Positions 22,213 to 52,370 of a stretch of 64,000 nucleotides of DNA are shown in pieces. A model generated the notes under the pieces. The model saw only the letters and a list, made by a program, of their open reading frames with translations. It had not been told where the DNA came from and made no database searches. The stretch's first letter is position 1. Every line of letters begins with the position of its first letter. Made by a program: the position numbers and the translations under genes. The stretch comes from Nectonema munidae (lineage: Eukaryota; Nematomorpha; Nectonematoida; Nectonematidae): the NCBI GenBank assembly GCA_030549495.1, contig JAUIRK010000106.1:949001-1013000 (forward strand), written 5' to 3'.

Positions 22213-22860
22213 TTATCGTTCAAATGAACGTATATTCATATATGGAAACAGCTTCAATGCAAGATTGCAATCTGATTCTGGGAAATTCCGTGTCGCTAAT
22301 GTTGTCAACACCACACCACGTGGGTGATTAGGATCCATGCTATCATGTGATGATCTTCTTCCACACTTTCTCTCATCTGTTTCTTCACTTTTCCACACAT
22401 GACTTCAAGTTCCTCAGCTGTGAGAAGTGAACTTTTTACCAGCAAAATGTGGAGCCATGTCTATATTATGAGAATTTTTTCCGCGGTGACACAGTCTGGT
22501 TCTGCAATGCCTAACAATAAAGTTAGAATGTCAGTCACTATCTTTACATTTAAAGACGGTGTCTTCAGAAGATCCTTTAGCAACAGGTTTCTTTGGTGTG
22601 CGAAACAGGGAGCTGTCAAGGGGATTCCAATTCTTGGCTGCATTGAAAATTTGCAATTATAAATAGAAAACAAGTGAACCAGCATTGACACCAACGAAGC
22701 GACAGATCTGTTCTTCATCTTCGTTCTGGATCCTTTTTAACTGAAGAGCAACCTTCTTTACACGCTTAACAATGTTCTCACCAGTCTTCGTTACTGACGC
22801 TATCTCGACCTTAAAAACTTTACTCCTTGCCGCAACCCAATTAACGTAACTGTAGTTTGT
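22213..22860 (-). pseudogene. Possible hAT-like transposase fossil
   Basis: Minus-strand peptides include GIPLTAPCFAHQRNLLLKDL, which fits the C.AH.LNLL.KDL signature of hAT transposases, followed by NVKIVTDILTLLLG. A second frame over 22860-22680 gives NWVAARSKVFKVEIASVTKT and VKKVALQLKRIQNEDEEQIC, clearly coding-like but not a motif I can name. A third piece (22398-22213) reads DSMDPNHPRGVV, possibly a relic of the LDPR block. The frames conflict and are full of stops. This DNA is more GC-rich than its surroundings, which supports former coding use. The assignment rests mostly on one motif. Confidence 0.4.
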
Positions 22861-23162
22861 AGAAAAACAAAGTTAGGAAAGCAAACTAAGAGAAAGGGTG
22901 CACTGCATCCCATCCACCTAACAAGAGTGTAAGAAGCGGATCAGCGTGGACAAAGTGCTCCATAGCTGATGTTGCTTTTGCGCTCAGTGATAGGATCACT
23001 TAGCGTGGCGCGCGATATATTGACATCATGGGTGCACTTGCTCTCAACTTGGGGAGAAATGTAATAAAGTTCGGTTTCTCCAAGCGGGTATGTAAAATAT
23101 TGTTGGAAAATGTTTATTTTAACTATGTCTTTTCAGTATTTCTATTTAAATATATAATAAGA

Positions 23163-23193
23163 TCTGGCAAGTTGTCTCCTCGGAGGTCTTGCC
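23163..23193. repeat. Dispersed hairpin repeat, copy 1
   Basis: TCTGGCAAGTTGTCTCCTCG followed by GAGGTCTTGCC. GGCAAG pairs with CTTGCC, and an inner CTCC/GGAG pair can form. The same sequence recurs at 25100-25141. Confidence 0.7.
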
Positions 23194-23205
23194 CTACCTC
23201 TGATA

Positions 23206-23260
23206 CAGGGGCGCACATCCTCGAAATTATTGGGGAGGGGGCAAAATTTTTTTTTTTAAT
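23206..23260. mobile_element. End of a second CAGGGGCGCACA-type MITE
   Basis: CAGGGGCGCACATCCTCG followed by a G-rich tract matches the left terminus of the complete MITE at 26806-27052. I could not identify the partner end; a C14 run at 23741-23754 ending CCCCTG is a weak candidate. Confidence 0.45.
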
Positions 23261-23472
23261 TTTCAAAATTAGTGGTCTGGAAATACCACGGGAGACCAAA
23301 TATTCAAGCAATACTAAAATAGAGTGTATTCAGCGCATACCTAAAGTCCTAAATTTATAAGACTACTTTATATTTTTTTACAAATTTGGTGAATTTAAAT
23401 ACTATACTTCCAGCGAAAATATTTTAATGAAATTTGCAGAATATAGACTAGTTTAAAAAATCAAAAATTGTT

Positions 23473-23489
23473 GGGGGGGGGGGGGGGGG
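23473..23489. repeat. Poly-G run (17 G)
   Basis: A pure G17 run in AT-rich DNA, partnered about 250 bp downstream by a C14 run at 23741-23754. Such runs occur here mainly at MITE ends. Confidence 0.9.
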
Positions 23490-23789
23490 TGGAATAGAAT
23501 TTTCATTTGAAAATGAAGTAGATAACCAGGCACATTACAGGAATTGATGAAAGGATATTTGATTCATAGAGAAAACAACTGAAAACAAGTAACTGAAGGT
23601 TCGATAGTTTTATATGAGTGAATGTAGTCTGAAGGCAAAGAGTCTACTAGACACCCTGCGATGCTTATATGAAAAAATTGTGATTGATTCAGGGGCAAGT
23701 GTATAAAATGAAGTTATAATTAAAATGAAGGTCATTTTCGCCCCCCCCCCCCCCTGAAAACACATTGGGGGCGGTCTTCCTCATGTCTG

Positions 23790-24470
23790 CAAACTGGGAA
23801 TTAGCCGGTAAATTGAAATGTTGTTCCCTGATCTGAGAAAGACGTGCAACCGGATCTGTCCAGCGATTAACTGGTGTTGTAATACCAAAATTAGTCTTTT
23901 AGCGTTACCCTTTCAGTTTTACAGGTTCTTACGGAAGAGTTATCATGTTACTCATCAACCTAACTAATTTCTGATTATACTCACTTTAACGAAATAGAGC
24001 GTGAAAATTTCAATAACTCATATATATTACATAATATAATCAATTCAACCTAATGATTTATGCGAGTTGATTTAAATAAAAACGCGTGTAAATATAACAA
24101 GCATTCACCGTGCTATTTCAGCATCCCTATCATATTCGTCTTTCCAAATCCTCTTTTAGCAACAACGTGGAAACGCGTAAATCGAATTAGGGACGCATTT
24201 TTGCTGAAAGCATCTGAAAATGCTTGAAGTATCTCGCACCACTCCTTCCAGCACAATATGCTCTAATTTCATACTTATACCAACGGCCGCACTCTATTGA
24301 TCTACTTACTTGTCTGAAATCACGTTATCTATTACGTTTCCATTAGAATGGGGAACTTTTTAATGAAAGCAAATCATTTCCCTTCCCCACATATACACAC
24401 ACTCAGAAAAGTGTGAGAACTTTGAACAAAACACTTCTTTCTCTATGTTGTTTTGTTGAAAGCTTAGGAA
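23790..24470. other. Non-coding stretch
   Basis: Slightly less AT-rich than its neighbours; no open frame or repeat that I can name. Confidence 0.5.
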
Positions 24471-24516
24471 GTGTGTGTGTGTGTGTGTGTGTGTTTGTGA
24501 TGTGTGTGTGTGTGTT
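24471..24516. repeat. (GT)n microsatellite
   Basis: Two GT tracts interrupted by TTTGTGA. A nearby 74-codon open frame crosses it and is not a gene. Confidence 0.95.
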
Positions 24517-26159
24517 GTTAGAACTTTTCCAAAGTGATAAAATTTATATTCTATATTTGTTCCTTTTCAAAGAGTATATAGTGCGTGGGAATAAGTTTAA
24601 TATCGGTTTAGCACTTTTGCCTTCTGCCTTGACTTGATACATTGCTCAAAAATACATCCAATCATTCTAATTTCTATGATTTAGTGACGAAGGAGATGCA
24701 ATGAAGAAGCATTTTGAGAAAGCTGTTAATATTCGACTTCGATGCTGCTCTCACAAGACACTGCTTAATGATGATGCAGGATCGCTGCAAATGAATATTT
24801 TTTGTTAAATTCATTTCCAAAAATCAACCATCTAAGAAGCAGTCATCGGAAATTTTAAAAAAAAGTTGTAAAAATTTTTTTCCCCAATATTTTTTATATG
24901 ATGATGCTTTCAATAATTATTATTATTTAACCGATTTATATAAAATAAAACACTTCACTTTTTTAGTTAAGTATTTATGTAAACTAACTTAAATTAGTGC
25001 ACCTAGTAAACAAACTTACTACTTTTCATCTTTTCATCAAAATGTATTGTAAATTTATTTTTGATAGTTATCAAAAGCATCTTTTCCCATTTAAATAAGG
25101 TCTGACAAGTTGTCTCCTCGGAGGTCTTGCCAGGCCTCTGATATAAAGTGAAATAATTGGGGTAACTTTAAACTTTGAAAAATTGTAGTAATTTCAAAAA
25201 AATTACCCATTTTAAATTTGTCAGCCAAGTCATGAGAATACACACTTTCAGAGATAACAAACTCTCCCATATTTACTCATGCCTCCATAAAATCCAGACT
25301 CATTGAATTACAGCGAGTTCGAGATTTATGCAAACTATGATATTATTTGATATTGATAACCCTTTTTAATGTTTTTGCCCGCGGTTAAAAATGTTTATGC
25401 TGGCTTTGTGGAAATATAAAATGGCGAAAATGTATTGAAGTAAAGTAAATGTGGAGATGACTAAATTTCTTAACTTGATCATTTAATCCCAAAGTATACA
25501 TAAGAATAATCTTTAGTATTCACAGAACTAACTTCTCTGATCCGTGGCCAAACTTTCAAAATCGTGGAAAGATCTTATAATCAATAGTAGGATGAGCTTA
25601 GTTGACCAAGCTAAACGAAAATATTTTATTTAATGTCTAAAAGCATGCTTTAAAAGTTTTTGTTGTTCTCCCACTGAACGGTATAGATTTTTGGGTTTCG
25701 TATGATTTGATCAAGCTGGTGTTACATGTTGTATAGACCGAAAAAAATCTTTTTATTTAATTTCTATGTTTTTCACAAGATAAAGAAATTCTACAAATTT
25801 TAACGTGAAAATTAAACCAATTGAATTTCAAATTAAAATAGGTGAACCTCAAATTAAATCAATCTAACTTCAAATATTTTATCTAAAATTAATTTTAATT
25901 TACATAGTGTCTGCCAATTTTTTTCGAGTATTATATGGCTAATTGAATTTCGAGCCATAAAAAATATATTAGTTAAATGGGCTACTAAAAAGCAATTTAG
26001 TTCGGTAAGATTCCGATCCTGATACATTTTAAATACGTTTTAAGTGATCAAAGATTGAACTCTTTTTTAGGTTGTAGTTTTTGAATTTTGAATACATTTT
26101 TTTACATATGTTTAATTTTAGATGAATCTGTTGTTTAACAATAAATACTGATGCTGTTA
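24517..26159. other. Non-coding stretch containing hairpin repeat copy 2
   Basis: Copy 2 of the dispersed hairpin repeat is at 25100-25141 (GTCTGACAAGTTGTCTCCTC and on to GGTCTTGCC). A short coding-like piece at about 24684-24790 (GDAMKKHFEKAVNIRLRCCS) is unplaced. Nothing else recognised. Confidence 0.5.
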
Positions 26160-26300
26160 AGGATGATGATGTTGTGATAATCATGATGATGTTCATGATG
26201 ATGATGATGAAAATGATCATGATGATGAAACGTGATGTGAAGATGATATAATGATTGCAATGATCATGATGATGAAGATTAAGATGATGATCGTGTTGAT
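26160..26300. repeat. Imperfect (GAT)n microsatellite
   Basis: GATGATGAT-rich tract with ATCATGATG inversions, about 140 bp. Confidence 0.9.
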
Positions 26301-26805
26301 AAAAACTATTAATGTTAGTGATATTTCTATTGGTTTAATCACTAGAGATAATCAATAAAACATCATAACTATATTTTGCATTAAAAAGAATTCTTCATAA
26401 TTTTATACATTTCAAATGTAGATAATTTATTTCTTATGCACTTATCCTAATTTACGATTTATGGTATGGAAAAGTTTATAAATTGGCCTTACTTTTCTAA
26501 AGGAAGTATTAAAAATGATAATCATGAGCATTTAAACACTCACAAAAAAAGGTAAGATATTTTTTATCTTTAAAATACCACCCCACAATTCATATAACTT
26601 TGTATACCATTTCCTAATTATGTCAAATTGACTTATTTTTTAACAATCTTTGTCATCTACCCGTCACTACTTTTTAAATAAGCTTTATCATTTTTCAGTT
26701 TTTCTTCGATTGACAATTTTGTTTCTTTTGTAGGCAACTCGATTTGAAGAAAACATTTTTATTTAGTTATTTATTTCTTTCTTTTTTCCTTTCTTAAACT
26801 CAAAT

Positions 26806-27052
26806 CAGGCGCGCACATCGGGGGCGAGGGGGACGACGCCCAAATAATTTTCAATTTTCTCAATTATATATCTTTTTTATGCTATTTATTAGACTTGTTT
26901 GTCTTCTGAGTAGATTTTCGATATTACTTTTCTTGTTTTAAGGAATGAATATTTAAAATCTATATTTTCCCAATCTATTCTTTTATAATCAATTTGGGAA
27001 ATTATAAAAAAAAAGTTCGCCCCCCCCCAAATTTTGAGGGTGTGCGCCCCTG
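26806..27052. mobile_element. hAT-type MITE, 247 bp, with 8-bp target duplication
   Basis: The left end CAGGCGCGCACATCGGGGGC and right end TGTGCGCCCCTG (reverse complement CAGGGGCGCACA) form imperfect inverted repeats. Both sides are flanked by ACTCAAAT (26798-26805 and 27053-27060), a perfect 8-bp duplication as expected for hAT insertion. A C9 run sits just inside the right end. No coding capacity. Confidence 0.9.
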
Positions 27053-27060
27053 ACTCAAAT

Positions 27061-30000
27061 ACACATATGTGAGCAGAGTTTTGAAAAGTTTTATGTCAAA
27101 AATTCCACATATGTGTCTAAGCGAGAGGAGATGTCCAACGCGCACTGCATTCCATATAATCTTATTATTTGCTTCTACTGCACACATGAAAACGAAATAA
27201 ATTCACTTTTCTTTTAACTGAAATACATTTAAATTCTCTTGTATTGAGCTGATGTGTTGAACGCAGTCGTGAATTTAGAGAGGTTGATGTCGCGATAGCT
27301 CCACACCCCTGTCACAATTTTGAACAAATCAGTGTATGTTTCAATCAAGTACCAACCAACAGTCATCAGATGGGCTGAATATTCATTGTACGAGTAAGAT
27401 GGCATTCATTCACACATTTTTCGTATACTGAATCTTCAGGAAAATACATTTTAGAATAAAAGCCATAAAATCGTGCGCGCTTTAATTTTTTTCTAGATAA
27501 CGTGATTTTATGCTCGCAATTGTTTTTTTAAAAGATCATTTCTTCTTATATTTATTGTTGTGCTATACTTTTTTTGGCAATTTTTGCATTTTGTTTCGTT
27601 TACAAGATGTTAAGCTAAGATTTTATCAAAAAATGAAAAACTGAAAAAATTTATTTTAAAAATTGTATTCGTTGAAAAAATGTACATTTGAATTCTTCAA
27701 TCTTAATCATAGCCTACATAAAATAAATAAAAAAATAAAAAATAATAAATAAAAATATATTAAAACTTAAAATCAATTCACACTGACAGAGGAATTCAGT
27801 AAATTCAAGAAGAGGTCTCTCTCAAAGAGATAAGCTAGGAATCTATCGAGATGTCACAACTCCGTAATGCAGATTCAAAAAAAAGAAAAAAAGAGGAAAA
27901 AATTTAAAAGGAAGGAACTCAAAGTATAGGTATGTGTATTGATTGATATTTTTATTGATAGTAGCATTTTAAAATTGATATAGATTTATAAATGACGTAT
28001 ATGATATAAATTTTTAATAAATATATAAAACTATTAATTGATCCTCAAAATATGTATATGAATTATAATAATAATTATAATTAATAACAAAAATTAGTGA
28101 TCTCCAGTTCTTATGTGAAATCAGTAATTTTTCGAAAGATGTTTTAAAGAGTTTAACATTTGAAAAGTTCAAAACATTATTGTGAAGATTATACTAAATT
28201 CAATGATTTTAACAAGAGAGAAGAGGAGTGAGATTTTCTTTCAAACCTTAGGATGTGCTATGTAATTCTACCATTGCTCTGTTTACACATTTGTAGTACA
28301 TTTTACACAAGAATACTTTCTAGTCGCGACAGTTTATTTAGATCCTGATAAATCGCATTTCCGAAATCTTCATCAACTGATCTATCTAAAATCAAGATTT
28401 GCCTCTTGCCTTGCCATTCCAATTTTTCAAAAAATCATGGATCCCATTATTGTGAAAATGTGTATAGAATTTAAAGAAAAAATATTCATTGCAAGTAGAA
28501 AAAATATAATCGAAATTGAGTAAATATTTGCAGAACGAAACAAAATTTTTACAAGATTAGATTGAAAAAGATTATTTGAACAAGAAAAAGGATAAATCAT
28601 AAATTTTTAAAGTAAATAAATATAAATATTAAAAAATAATATGTTAATATTTTCCGGGCAAATGTGTGCCGACAAATAGCCCAGACACGTAATTTATTCG
28701 TTCTGTTGTATCCTTCACACTTCGAAGTCTAAAATAAATTGTTCAGGTACAATTTGTCATTTGGATAATTAGGCCATGCATTAAATCAATATATTTAAGG
28801 CCAGAATTGACTAGATGCCGAATTGTCTCGAGATCGAATTCTCCTACTACCCAATAAATGGCTTTCTAAATTTGACTAAGAAATAAATAATTAAAATTGC
28901 TTTTAAAATATGTTATAATATAAAAATATAGATATCTCACACCTGTAGCCGTAGATCTATTTTTAAAACACTCAAAGAGTGTGTATAGACTTTCAAAATT
29001 TTTCGCTATATGTTTGAAGTTCTTTTATTTTTTTCATCCAGAAAATATTATTTTGAGATTTAAAGTTAAAAGTAACGAAGAAAGTCGCTAATTTTGAAGA
29101 AAAAAAATTTTAAACGATTTATTAGTTGAAGAAGTTAGGCAAAAATTCAAATTCAGCATTGTTTTTACATTAGTTTTGTTATTCTAAATGGAAATTATTT
29201 TTGTGTAATTTTTTCAATTTTTTGAACTTAATATCAGAGTAGAAGAAGTTAATTTTGTTTGAGACTTTTCCATTTTTTCAAATTCATTTTCCGCCTAAAT
29301 GTATCTCTCTTTCTAATTTTTAAAACTTGATTCACGAGTTATGCGATTTTGACATCTTTTGTTTGACTCTGATAGTTCCTCGCAAGTGAAATAATTTTAT
29401 CAATTCAAGGAAAAGGAATTGATTAAACATTCATATATTCGATCGCAAGCCATCTTCATATCAATTTGTATGAATGGCATTTTTTTACATTTTATCAAAA
29501 ATATATTTTGCAACAATTACTTAAAAACAAGATGACTTTATATATCGATCAATGCTTTTCTCTAAATCATCTCTTACATCATAAACATATATTAGTTTTC
29601 ATGGCTATAATGACTCCAAGTGTATCTTTTATTTTCATGGTCTGAATGAGGAGATTGCCTAAACACGTTAATTTCATGCTCAATGATTGGTTGGTGATGG
29701 TGAGGATTTTCTTTTCAAAACATTCGAAATTGAAAAAATTGAAAATCAGAACCTTACCAAATCGTCCATCTTTTAATTTGAGCATTGAGTAAAATTATTC
29801 TATTAAAATTGATCTTAATTGATATATTGTGAAACTTTTCTGCCCAGCCATGAATGTTTAGGATTTCAAATGTTTTGATCATCCAAGCTTGATTACATGT
29901 ACAAATACTTTCATCAATAAATCCAGTTTTAAGATGAATAAAAGTTGAGAGACAAAAGAAATTTGGGCAAAGATATAAGGTGACAAACTTTTTTAAAACA

Positions 30001-33000
30001 ACGAAAAAAAACAAAAAAAATTACGCTTAAAAAGTAATTTTCTTTAGGGAGAACGTTCCATCCCGTACAAAAGCATTGCAATCTTAAAAAAATGACATAA
30101 ACAAGTGAAATGATTTTATCTTTTCGTTATAATCTTTGCAAGTATTTTTTTATTTCTTCACAATATTTTTATTTTGCTCCATCTTTTATAAGATGAATGA
30201 CACCCTTCGATCCAAACAGGATTTACACCCTATATAATTTCATCGGTCAATCGAAAGATTTTACTTATTGCATAATTTGATTTCAAATCAATATCATATC
30301 TTTACAATATAGATTTTCTTCCCAAATTTATAATTCGGTTTGCGTTGATAACAAATCGGATTTGCGAAATTAATGAAATGAACAACAATATTATTTGTTT
30401 TCCAGAGCAATTGTTTCAATTATTTTTACTAATATTGTACGGCTTCTTCATTAATTCTTGAAAAAACTTTTAAAAATAATATCTATATATGACAATAATT
30501 AAATCAAATATAATAAAAACATTTTTGTTTTTTTTTGTTATAACCCCCCCCCCCCTCCTCCCTCTCACCTTACATAGACACTAATTCTTTTTTTTCAAAA
30601 ATTCTTTTTATATTGGTAGAATCAAAATCTAGAGGTTTTTCATTTTTTCGCATTTTCTGCTTATATAGTAAACAAATAATAATAATTAATTAGTAGGCAT
30701 TTTCTTATAAAATCTTACATCCTCAGTTTGAATTACATAGCTCGCTCCAATATCCTTCAAATTGTCCCTACCTTTGTAAGATTCCTACTGACAAATCTTT
30801 CTATACTTTTGGAATACGAGGTTTTATTTAACCTCTTCCACGTTTCCTTTTTTAAAATTTAAAAAAGATAAGGAGTTTTATTTCATCTCTGACAACCAAT
30901 ATAAAAGATGCTTTAACTTTCAACTTTTTTTCATGTCAAAGATCTTTCTAAGGATTGATCCAATCTTCTCTGTTATTTCTCTAAACAATATAAATTTTTT
31001 ACAGAATAAATTTCCTTTTTTTACTCAATTTTTTTATTGTGTGATACCAAGCTCTCTTTAGAGTTCACTGAAATACACTTTCAAGTATACTTTCTTTACT
31101 GTCTTTTGTTCACATATTCTGCTTCCTTTCATCCATACATTTTATACTATTCATTTGTTCCCCATGTTGTTTTTTTTATAAATTTAAACTAACTAGGTAT
31201 CCCCATTTTTATATTTTTTTATTCTTACCAGTTACTTTTTCTCACTCATACGGTTTTTTTGGCTAACAAATTATAGCTTTTTATGTCCACATAGTATTTT
31301 TCTCAAACAATGGAACTTAATATTAAAATAGATTGCTTGAGAAAATTATACTTGGACATAAAAATATCTAATTTGTAAATATGCGCACTTGGCAATTTCT
31401 TTTATATCTAACTTAAGATATTTGCTAATTAAGGCTTAGATCCAACTTTGATATTTTTAACCTTAAGATATTGTGTTTTGACATTTTTTTGGAAATTTAA
31501 ATTCTTATTTTTAGCTCAAAATCTTTAAGTGAACCGCTAGCTGAAAACTTTTCAATAACATCTCACTCTCCACAAGTAAGTCTTTGCTAATAATAATCTT
31601 AATGTTTGTATCTAAAGTTTAAAAATTACATAAAACTTTGTTTTTGTTTCAAACATCACTCCATTTTGCCTACAAGACTAAATTATCAAATAACTTGTTT
31701 AACATTAATAGACATAATTGGTCACTAAAAATAAAAACTGGTTAAAATAACTACTTTAAATGGTTACTGTAACTATGCATAACTTTACTATTCTTGGTAA
31801 TTAAAATACTATTGAATTATGGTGAATTTTTTTTAGTAGTTGGGTAACTTTCAATGAAGAAAAACATCTGATTGAAAAATCATCTTAAAAGCTAAAGATT
31901 TTTAAGTTCTCTATAGCATTAAGGTATTAACCAAATAATGGTATTACTGACATAACAGAAAAATATTGTAAATATTAATTTATTCAAAAAATGAGCAAAA
32001 GCTCTCAATTAGCCTGCACTGATAGTAATAAATAATACTATAAAAATGGTAGAACTTGATTTAACTTTGTTGTGAAATTATCTCTTTTTAATTTAAGTGT
32101 ATATACGTATTGAAGAATTCTGGAGATTATATTAGCATAACTTCAAGCATACCTTGGAAGCATTGGTGTATTTGTCTAGAGCTAAGGCCTTTTCGAATAA
32201 TAGACAAAGGTTTTCTGTAGATAAAAAGTCATATATTGTGTAAATATGAAGAACAAATCTTTTTGTTTTAACTAATAAAACAAATTGAGTGAGAATTGAT
32301 TTTTTTTAATCTTTTTTCGTTTGATTTGATATTGCATTTGAGTGTTTTAAGCAAGGGAATTGAGATTCTATCTATCCTAAAAGACAAAAATATATTGAAG
32401 GAATTCTCTCATAAAATTAATAAAGATTTTCTTTTTTCTGAAGAATTTAATCACGCTCATATTCGTAGGAATTCAGCGATTTCATGAAACCAATTTGCAT
32501 TCAATGAAATTTTAGCGTTATAAATTTCAGACATTTTACTTTAGCAATTTTTATAACAAACATATTTTCAATACAACTGAGTTATCCAAACCCATAAATA
32601 GTATATGCAGTATTGAAATTCTTTTGTAAAATTCAACGTTCTCTAAAAGATTTTAGTATCAAAAAATCTTTATTCCAATTCTTAAAATAACTTTGATGTA
32701 CACGTTATAATAAGATGATGGAAAAATAACAAAATTGTTTATTTTATCAATATTTATTGATCTATAGATAAAAATAAAAAAATTTTCAATTTTTGGATTC
32801 TCCTAGTTGCAAAACTCCTTTTATGAAAAAATGGTAACCGTATCAAAACTAGTATATACTCGCTTATCATGTGTGTTTTTAGAATTGAGATAGTAAGCTA
32901 GCTTCGTTATAGTTAGCATTTCTTTTTACAAAAAGGCATGACTTTTTTTTATCCTTAAATTAATTTTTTGTCATTTTCCGTATTTTTACTTTAAAAAATG

Positions 33001-33580
33001 TTACGCTTTATTAATTTTTTTTAAAAAATGCATGACTACTTTTATAAAATAAGAAAGAAATATATTAAAATTCGTTTACATAAATATTAAAAACGTCGAA
33101 TATTTGCGTAATTGTGAAATATCATATTTAATTATCATCAGTGTTCAAATGAAAGAAAAACCCTAAAATATTTTATTTATTATTAAAATATCAAAAGAGA
33201 ACAAATTACGCACAAAGTCAAGATATAAATAAAAACAAAGTTGTGACAATTTTAAAATAAAACATTTAAAATTTTCATGAATACACTAATGTAAAAATAG
33301 ATTTTTAAAGTATAACTCTTAATTAGTTGGTAAAGTGATTATTTGAGTTAATCCTATAAGTATTGGAATTGCATTTATCATTTTCAACCTAATTTATGGG
33401 AATCGCTTCATACAAGAGATACAAATTTTTACGTTTAAAATTTATTCCAACTTGATTTCCTTTACATGATTTTTTATTTAATACTATGATTTTTAAATTT
33501 AAAAAGTTATTTAAAAAGAAATGATCTCTGATTTTCCTGAAACGATTAAATCAAAAAAAACCTGAAAAATATTTTAAATA
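27061..33580. other. 6.5 kb without a recognised gene; upstream flank or intron of the synaptotagmin
   Basis: Very AT-rich. A polypyrimidine run (C13 with CTCCTCCCTCTCACC) is at 30543-30570. A 42-codon minus-strand piece near 28436-28308 (EKLEWQGKRQILILDRSVDE, DFGNAIYQDLNKLSRLE) is bounded by stops and looks coding-like, but I cannot place it. Earlier synaptotagmin exons (transmembrane segment, linker) may lie here or left of the window, but I could not identify them. Confidence 0.5.
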
Positions 33581-33604
33581 CTTCTTCTTCTTCTTCTTCT
33601 TCTT
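33581..33604. repeat. (CTT)n microsatellite
   Basis: Eight CTT units, in opposite strand sense to the (GAA)n at 36541-36562; both lie near a diverged direct repeat that brackets two synaptotagmin exons. Confidence 0.95.
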
Positions 33605-33674
33605 AATCCAACTGATTAAATGAATATGAAAAAAAATTGTGAAAAAGCACACGATTAGATATGTGTAAAATGAA

Positions 33675-33925
33675 AAAATTTATGAAGTTTAGTTTTTTTC
33701 CTCAGAATTTTAACGAAATCTCAAATATAGACAGCATAAACGATAGAAATCAACATTATTACTTAAAACAAGTTATGTATTTAGATTAAGCACATCAAAC
33801 ACTACAAAAATGGATACTGAAATAATTATTATCTTTCAGAATATATTTAATTTCGTGTCCTCCAGTGAAAAGTCAGATGTGATATTTCTCCCAAAATACA
33901 ATCTCTAATGATACCCGAGATATCT
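33675..33925. repeat. Diverged dispersed repeat, copy 1
   Basis: Shares ordered blocks with 36185-36362: TTTTTTTCCTMAGAATTTT, AATCAACATTATTACTTA, CAAACACTACMAAAATG and GTGATATTTCTCYCAAAATA. Same orientation. Probably two relics of one unnamed repeat family. Confidence 0.7.
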
Positions 33926-34129
33926 GATGCAATTTTGTTTTGGGCATAAAAATTCAAGGGCCCTCGAGATCCTCGAGAAGGGTTTCTATAGAGTACATTT
34001 TTTCAATCACCATTAGAAAAAGACTTTTATTACGGAATCCTTTTTGATTTAAAATTTGGTTTTGAATTAATATTTTTGCGTTAAGGTATTGCTATAATTT
34101 TCATTAAAAAAGCTTGGTTGTCATTTTAG

Positions 34130-51302
<17,173 letters not shown>

Positions 51303-51730
51303 ATTTTCGCAGAATCTGTGCTGGCAGCTGAATCTAGTGTCACATTTAAACTCATAAAATACACACGTACATATCAACATAAACCAACTTTTTATACCAA
51401 ATAAGTGCATATTTTTTCTCTGTTTCCTTTAGAAAGACATGTGTTCTTTTAATAAGGTAGGTATTGCTAAATAGAGATTTTATTTTTACGTCTTGCTTGT
51501 CAAAAATGTTTAATAAGTGTTTACCTGTCAAGAAATAAAATAGTTTCTTACAAAATTTTCATATTTTTACGTTTTAGAAGTAGCATTCTCACTGCATTTC
51601 AACAATCCCCATTCCACAGCAATTTCTCCTTTTTCTGATGACTGCAAAGGCAAAGAAAATTGAACAACTTCATAGATAGATAACTCAAAAATGCTAGTAA
51701 ATGGAATCGATTACTTAAGGAAATAAAATA

Positions 51731-51825
51731 GGGGCCATTCACAATTGATGTCAATCAAAGACTGGGAAGAGGGCGTGGGTTACAATTAAGCAAAAAAAGG
51801 TTGACGAAAATTGTGAATGACCCCC
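51731..51825. mobile_element. Very short (95-bp) hairpin MITE
   Basis: The left end GGGGCCATTCACAATTGATG continues TCAA, and the right end in reverse complement is GGGGGTCATTCACAATTTTC continuing GTCAA. These are inverted repeats of about 25 bp in a 95-bp element flanked by TA on both sides (51729-51730 and 51826-51827). Confidence 0.75.
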
Positions 51826-52119
51826 TAAGCCAAATTTCGTTGAAGAAGTAGATAAAAGAAAGGCTATATGAAAGTAAGCCAATTTCTTTATGAATATAAA
51901 AGGGAGCTATCAATTCAATTTTAGAAGCAAAAACTATAAAAGATTTCAAGGTTAAAATTTTCTTTATTTTTCAGCATTCCTTGAAGAGTGCCATACATCT
52001 CTTGCTTGAGAAATAAAAGTTGATGAGTTGGAATAAAAATCTTTTATAAAAATTTCTGGAATTTAAGTTTTTTTTATCTATAATAATGTTATATATAATA
52101 TAGACTTTCAAAAAAATTT

Positions 52120-52370
52120 AACTAGATATGAGGCATATCCAGAAACGTTTTGCTGGAGGGGGCTTAGAAAATAAAAAAAGATACATAAAGTATTTAATTA
52201 ATTCTTAAAATTAAATTTAAATTAAAAAAAAAAATTTTAAATTTAATTAATTAATTAATTCTGGATAACTAAAACTAGAAGAGGCGCCTTCCAAACTTAT
52301 ATCCGACACAGAGGCGTATCTAGAAAGGTTTTGCTAGGGAGGAGGGGGGGGGGGCTCAAAAAATAAGAAA
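52120..52370. repeat. Two direct copies of a MITE-like terminus
   Basis: GAGGCATATCCAGAAACGTT TTGCTGGAGGGGG (about 52130) and GAGGCGTATCTAGAAAGGTT TTGCTAGGGAGGAGG (about 52311) are the same end in the same orientation, the second preceded by ACACA and followed by an 11-G run. Neither has a visible partner end. Confidence 0.6.

Noticed and set aside
24413-24637. Open frame encoding VCVCVCVF
   Set aside because: Translation of the GT microsatellite.
26029-26220. 63-codon minus-strand frame rich in MIIII
   Set aside because: Translation of the GAT microsatellite.
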